This document shows, piece by piece, positions 60,401 to 64,000 of a stretch of 64,000 bases of DNA (its first letter is position 1; every line of letters begins with the position of its first letter). The translations under genes and the position numbers were made by a program. Source of the stretch: Xiphophorus maculatus. Lineage: Eukaryota > Chordata > Actinopteri > Cyprinodontiformes > Poeciliidae. The stretch lies in contig NC_036456.1 in assembly GCF_002775205.1 (NCBI RefSeq), positions 9,017,463 to 9,081,462 on the forward strand, written 5' to 3'. Under the pieces are notes generated by a model. That model did not search any database, was not told the origin of the DNA, and saw only the letters and a list, made by a program, of their open reading frames with translations.

Positions 60401-63400
60401 AACACAATAAATCATAAAACATTTATTTTAGTCCTCATTTTATTCAACAGCAACAGAAACATTTTATTAGTGTGTTTATTAAAATTACAAACTGCAGCTT
60501 TAACTTGATATTGTTAAATTGTGATTCTATGTATTAAAAACAAACATCTGTTCATCTCAGAGGACAGATCTATCACACCTGGTGGGTTTAATAGGGTGCA
60601 GGTCATTTTTCTGACTTTTATTTGTACAATGCACAATATTGTAACGACTATTTTATTGTGTTTATATGTCTATAATTATAAGACATTCCTCTAGTTATTA
60701 TCTTTCATTAGAGCCTCAGTGATGACTGTATGTTGAATCACTGAGGAGTTTCAGTCATTTGAAGTTTATATATCAGACGTTGTCCAGTTGTTGTCCAGAT
60801 GTGCCATTTCTCTAATGAAATTTCACATTAAGTATCTGGAGAACATAGAAAAACACTCACACACATGAACATGTCCATTTTTTTTTTTTGCACGATTTTG
60901 ATCAATTTTTAAATCCACAAACAGAATACTTAATTCTACATTTTCATTTTATTGTCCAGTCCAAACATTCAACACTCAATGTTACATAGAAATAGACATG
61001 AAAAGTTTTGGCAAAGCAAAAAGTTTCTAATTTGTTTGTGTCACAAACTTAATATCTGCATATTAATTACAGTTGAAGGATTTTTGACTGCAAAAATAAA
61101 AATATATAAACATCTTATTTGACATTTTGACATCGTAAGAGACCAAGCTTTTGCATTTACTCCAAATGGTTCAAGAACAGCAGCTGCTTTAATTTGGTTA
61201 AACCTTTTCAGGCGTTTTTGATCATTTAGATGTGGCTGTTACAAACTGTGGTTATTGAGTGGTGAGGACGACGCGGTGGACCCAGGTTGTAGAGCAAATG
61301 ATGATGGTTTTAATGAAGAAATCACAAAATACAAAGTCCAGGCAGCACAGGTGAGCAATAAGGCAAAGAGCTCAAACACTGGTAGCAACTGGAATACAAA
61401 CTGGACTCGAACGAGGGAAAGGTAGACGACACATGACTTTAGACTTTAGACTAGGACCCGACAGGGAAACACAGATGGGATTAAATACACAGGGAAGGTA
61501 ATCAGGGAACAATAGAGACAGCTGGGAGCAATAATGGCCAGAGAGACAGGAACTAAATTAACACACAGAGAATAAAACCACATCCTCACAGTGGCCAGTT
61601 AGAAAATGTTTTACTCTAATTTTGCTGAAAAAAAGTTATCTACTGTTATTTTGAGGTAGTAGTGATGTAACTGTATCAGAGATCATAATATCATAAGAAA
61701 CTAATATGAGTGAATATTGATGTTATTAAAGGAATCCTGCTGCATTTAGTTTTGCTGATCTATCCTCACAGTTCAGACCAGGTCAAACAAACTTGTATCA
61801 CAACAATGAGCTGCTTAATCTAAACAAAAAGACATTTAAAGAGAAATCTGACTAAAATAGTTCAACACTCAACTTGTTAACTCCTAGAACTTTTCTGTTT
61901 TATTCTTTAGATAAATAACAACTTTGGGAACAATGTGCACATAGCAACACAAATTATAACAGTTGTGGTTTTATTATTGTAACTTGTTAAAGGAAGTGAA
62001 CAATAAAAATCAGCTCCTTGTTTTCTGCAGTTAAAAATTCATAACTCAAATTAGGCCTAGTCAGTTTTATTCTGGTCTGTCCAGGGAAGAAACTTCATTT
62101 AATCCAACATATCAGGAAAACATTTTTTCTACAATCTGTTCAGAAAAAAACAACAATTAAATCACCTGTTATGGTTTCACTCCACTGTGTTGAAGAATAC
62201 CAGTCATCTCTGATTCTACACTGACACATGTAGTTTCCACTGCTGGACTCAGAGACATTGAAAGTCCAGTCTTTACTGTCTGTCCACTGTATTATTGACC
62301 CAGATCTCCTCCATTCACACGTCCACTCAGTGGTTTCTCCTCCCTGGACCTCACATGTCAGAGTGATCGACTCACCACTGAAGATATGAGAACCGTTTGG
62401 TTGTCGAGTCACAAAAACCTTGTTGGAAACTGTTTACATCAGATATGGGCAGAAAAATTAAATCACATGAGAAATTTTAATTTCATAGTTTTAGTTTCAA
62501 ACAGTCTTATAGAAAAAACTTACACATTATTTCAATGATGTTCTCAAGGCTTGAATGACTGTAGAATGAGGGATTTCCTCTCTTTCCATCACACTTATAG
62601 ATTCCTCCTTGTGTCACAGTGATTTCTCTGTTTTCTTCATTATTTCTGCTGAATTCAACAAAAGAAGAATCTGAGGTCCGCCTGAACCATTTGTACTTCC
62701 ATCCAGCAGAGGGCTCCACTGAGCAGCTCAGTGTCACACTGCCCCCTACTGGTATGGTTGATGAACCTGCTGTCAGTTTGGCTCCAGGTTTATCTCCTGT
62801 TAACATGAATTAAAATTGGTTAATTTTCAATAATTTAAAAAAACATACAAGTCTTGTAGCAGAACAAGCTACAGACTCGTTAACTGAAATAAATGAGATC
62901 GGAAAATTACTGAAAATATGTCAACAATGTAGAACTTCATTAATATGAATTATTCTGGTAGTTATTCATCGTTTCAGCCATACAGATTAACAACCAGCCT
63001 CTGATTATTGTGAGACTTCACAAAAGTAAACCTGATATAGAAACTTTTTCTAATAGAAAGGTTCAATCTGTGTGTGTGTGTGTGTTTGTATGTGTGTGTG
63101 GGAGTTAAGCATTAATTCTGACAACTCAACTATGGACTAAATCAGCCACATTTTCATTTACAAGTGTCAACTTACTTGATACAGACAGTCTGATGGTTTC
63201 ACTCCTCTGTGTTGAAGAATACCAGTCATCTCTGCTTCTACACTGACATGTGTAGTTTCCACTGCTGGACTCAGAGACAATGAAAGTCCAGTCTTTACTG
63301 TCTGTCTTGTGTATTATTGACCCAGATCTCCTCCATTCACACGTCCACTCAGTGGTTCCTCCTCCCTGGACCTCACATGTCAGAGTGATCGACTCACCAC

Positions 63401-64000
63401 TGAACATCTGAGGCCAGTTTGGTTGTCGAGTCACAAAAACCTTGTTGGAAACTGTTTACATCAGATAAGAAGAGAAAACTCAAATCACATGAGAAATATT
63501 AATTTCATACTTTTAGTTTCTAAAAGTCTTTAAAAAAACTTACACATTATTTCAATGATGTTCTCAAGGCTTGAATGACTGTAGAATGAGGGATTTCCTC
63601 TCTTTCCATCACACTTATAGATTCCTCCTTGTGTCACAGTGATTTCTCTGTTTTCTTCATTATTTGTGTTGAATTCAACAAAAGAAGTGACTGAGGTCCG
63701 TCTGAACCATCTGTACTTCCATCCAGCAGAGGGCTCCACTGAGCAGCTCAGTATCACACTGCCCCCTACTGGTATGGTTGTTGAACCTGCTGTCAATGTG
63801 GCCATGGGTCTGTCTGATGTTATAAAAACAAATATTTGATTTTATATAAAATACTGCAATTAAAAGCTTATTATAAAGAGTGATGCTTCTCTCAGAAAAG
63901 TAAATATGTGAAAAATCTGTAAATGCATTTTATTGTCATCTTTGCTTATTATAGATACTTTTTAGAAAGTAAAATAGAAAAAGAATTAGTTTGAAATTGT
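56445..64000 (-). CDS. FCRL/LITR-like receptor E, period 2, 5' end outside window
   Basis: Exons seen: D2a 63544-63813, D3a 63176-63451, D2b 62524-62796, D3b 62166-62429, TM 60279-60395, tail 60116-60131, 59938-60005 (SDYSFL), 57219-57278 (TVYTIV), 56585-56641 (TVYSQI), 56445-56495. All are open, and D3b keeps the base missing in period 1. SP and D1 would lie to the right of the window. Amino-acid differences from period 1 are few: an Arg to Ile in D3b, a Met to Thr in D3a near the second Cys, and Val-Phe to Ile-Phe in D3b. The tail offers one ITIM and two ITSM-type motifs (TxYxxV/I). Final exon not found. Whether it makes protein depends on the unseen 5' end. Confidence 0.7.
57369..57413. 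repeat. (TA)n microsatellite (period 2)
   Basis: Uninterrupted TA alternation followed by a short (CA)n at about 57,440-57,453. Confidence 0.95.
57565..57774. repeat. 50-bp inverted repeat (period 2)
   Basis: Arms 57,565-57,614 and 57,725-57,774, same sequence as 25,490-25,700; the spacer is one base shorter. Confidence 0.75.
58263..58329 (-). pseudogene. Out-of-frame ITIM terminal exon in gene E (period 2)
   Basis: Same sequence state as 26,188-26,254, with the phase mismatch retained, so the defect is older than the 32 kb duplication. Confidence 0.5.
58383..59635 (-). mobile_element. Internally deleted L2/CR1-like LINE (period 2)
   Basis: Same insertion as 26,309-27,560. Endonuclease frame 59,450-58,890 and C-terminal segment 58,930-58,604 are both still open. 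Two substitutions are visible relative to the left copy (one Gly to Ser, one Leu to Met). Confidence 0.8.
60405..62160. other. Long intron of gene E between D3b and TM (period 2)
   Basis: Equivalent of 28,330-30,090. No exon seen. A short cluster of differences from period 1 lies near 60,530-60,600. Confidence 0.45.

Larger units (their letters stand above)
32068..64000. repeat. Tandem segmental duplication, period 2
   Basis: Partner of the left-hand period. It begins inside gene E (between its D1 and D2 exons) and is cut by the window edge at the equivalent of about 31,924. Gene order and all mobile-element insertions are the same as in period 1, so those insertions predate the duplication. 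The coding exons of A and B are open here, so this copy is the better guide to the gene models. Confidence 0.95.

Noticed and set aside
1..64000. CRISPR arrays, operons, ribosome binding sites
   Set aside because: The sequence is clearly vertebrate, with introns and fish retroelements; no short regularly spaced repeats of the CRISPR kind were seen.

Overview
The window is teleost genomic DNA, most likely from a percomorph fish. It is AT-rich and intron-rich, with GT/AG-spliced exons. It carries Rex3/RTE-type and L2/CR1-type LINE fragments, a tRNA-headed SINE of the kind common in percomorphs, and a Tc1/mariner-pogo DNA transposon fragment. All recognisable host genes lie on the minus strand. 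They belong to one family: short-domain immunoglobulin-superfamily receptors of the teleost Fc-receptor-like / leukocyte immune-type receptor (FCRL/LITR-like) kind. A typical gene has a signal-peptide exon, Ig exons (D1, D2, D3), a transmembrane exon, and a tail built from short exons that each carry about one tyrosine motif (ITIM, ITSM or a relaxed YxxI/L/V form).

The whole window is about two periods of a ~32.07 kb tandem repeat. Bases 1-~31,930 match 32,068-64,000 end to end, so neither end of the array is visible and more copies may lie outside. Each period reads, left to right: SP+D1 of gene E (its other exons lie one period to the left); a ~4 kb gene-free stretch; gene A (SP-D1-D2-D3-TM-six tail exons); a spacer with a putative MITE holding a pogo-type fragment; gene B (SP-D1-D2-D3-TM-tail with two canonical ITIMs); fragment C (SP+D1 only); gene D (SP-D1-D2-D3, no TM exon, with a stop just past the D3 splice donor and a poly(A) signal beyond it); a Rex3-like LINE; and gene E (D1-D2-D3-D2-D3-TM-tail with ITIM/ITSM motifs, an L2-like LINE inside the tail region, and a damaged SP/D1).

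In the right-hand period gene A (36,722-40,615; 445 aa by my splice model) and gene B (43,781-47,225; 397 aa) are fully open. Their left-hand partners (4,664-8,563 and 11,721-15,162) carry about a dozen single-base indels, mostly in homopolymers, that break frame. This looks more like unpolished long-read consensus than biological decay. The strongest evidence of biological change between periods is in gene D: about 0.5 kb covering D2 and D3 of the left copy is identical by eye to gene B, while the right copy is distinct, which suggests gene conversion.

Together the genes look like a fast-evolving cluster of paired inhibitory or secreted immune receptors. A, B and E share related ectodomains but have different tyrosine-motif sets, D may be a soluble form, and C is a deletion remnant. 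Exon phases (1-1 for nearly all Ig and tail exons) would allow exon skipping and splicing between genes. Exon positions and identities were read by eye from splice consensus and paralog comparison; no search was run.
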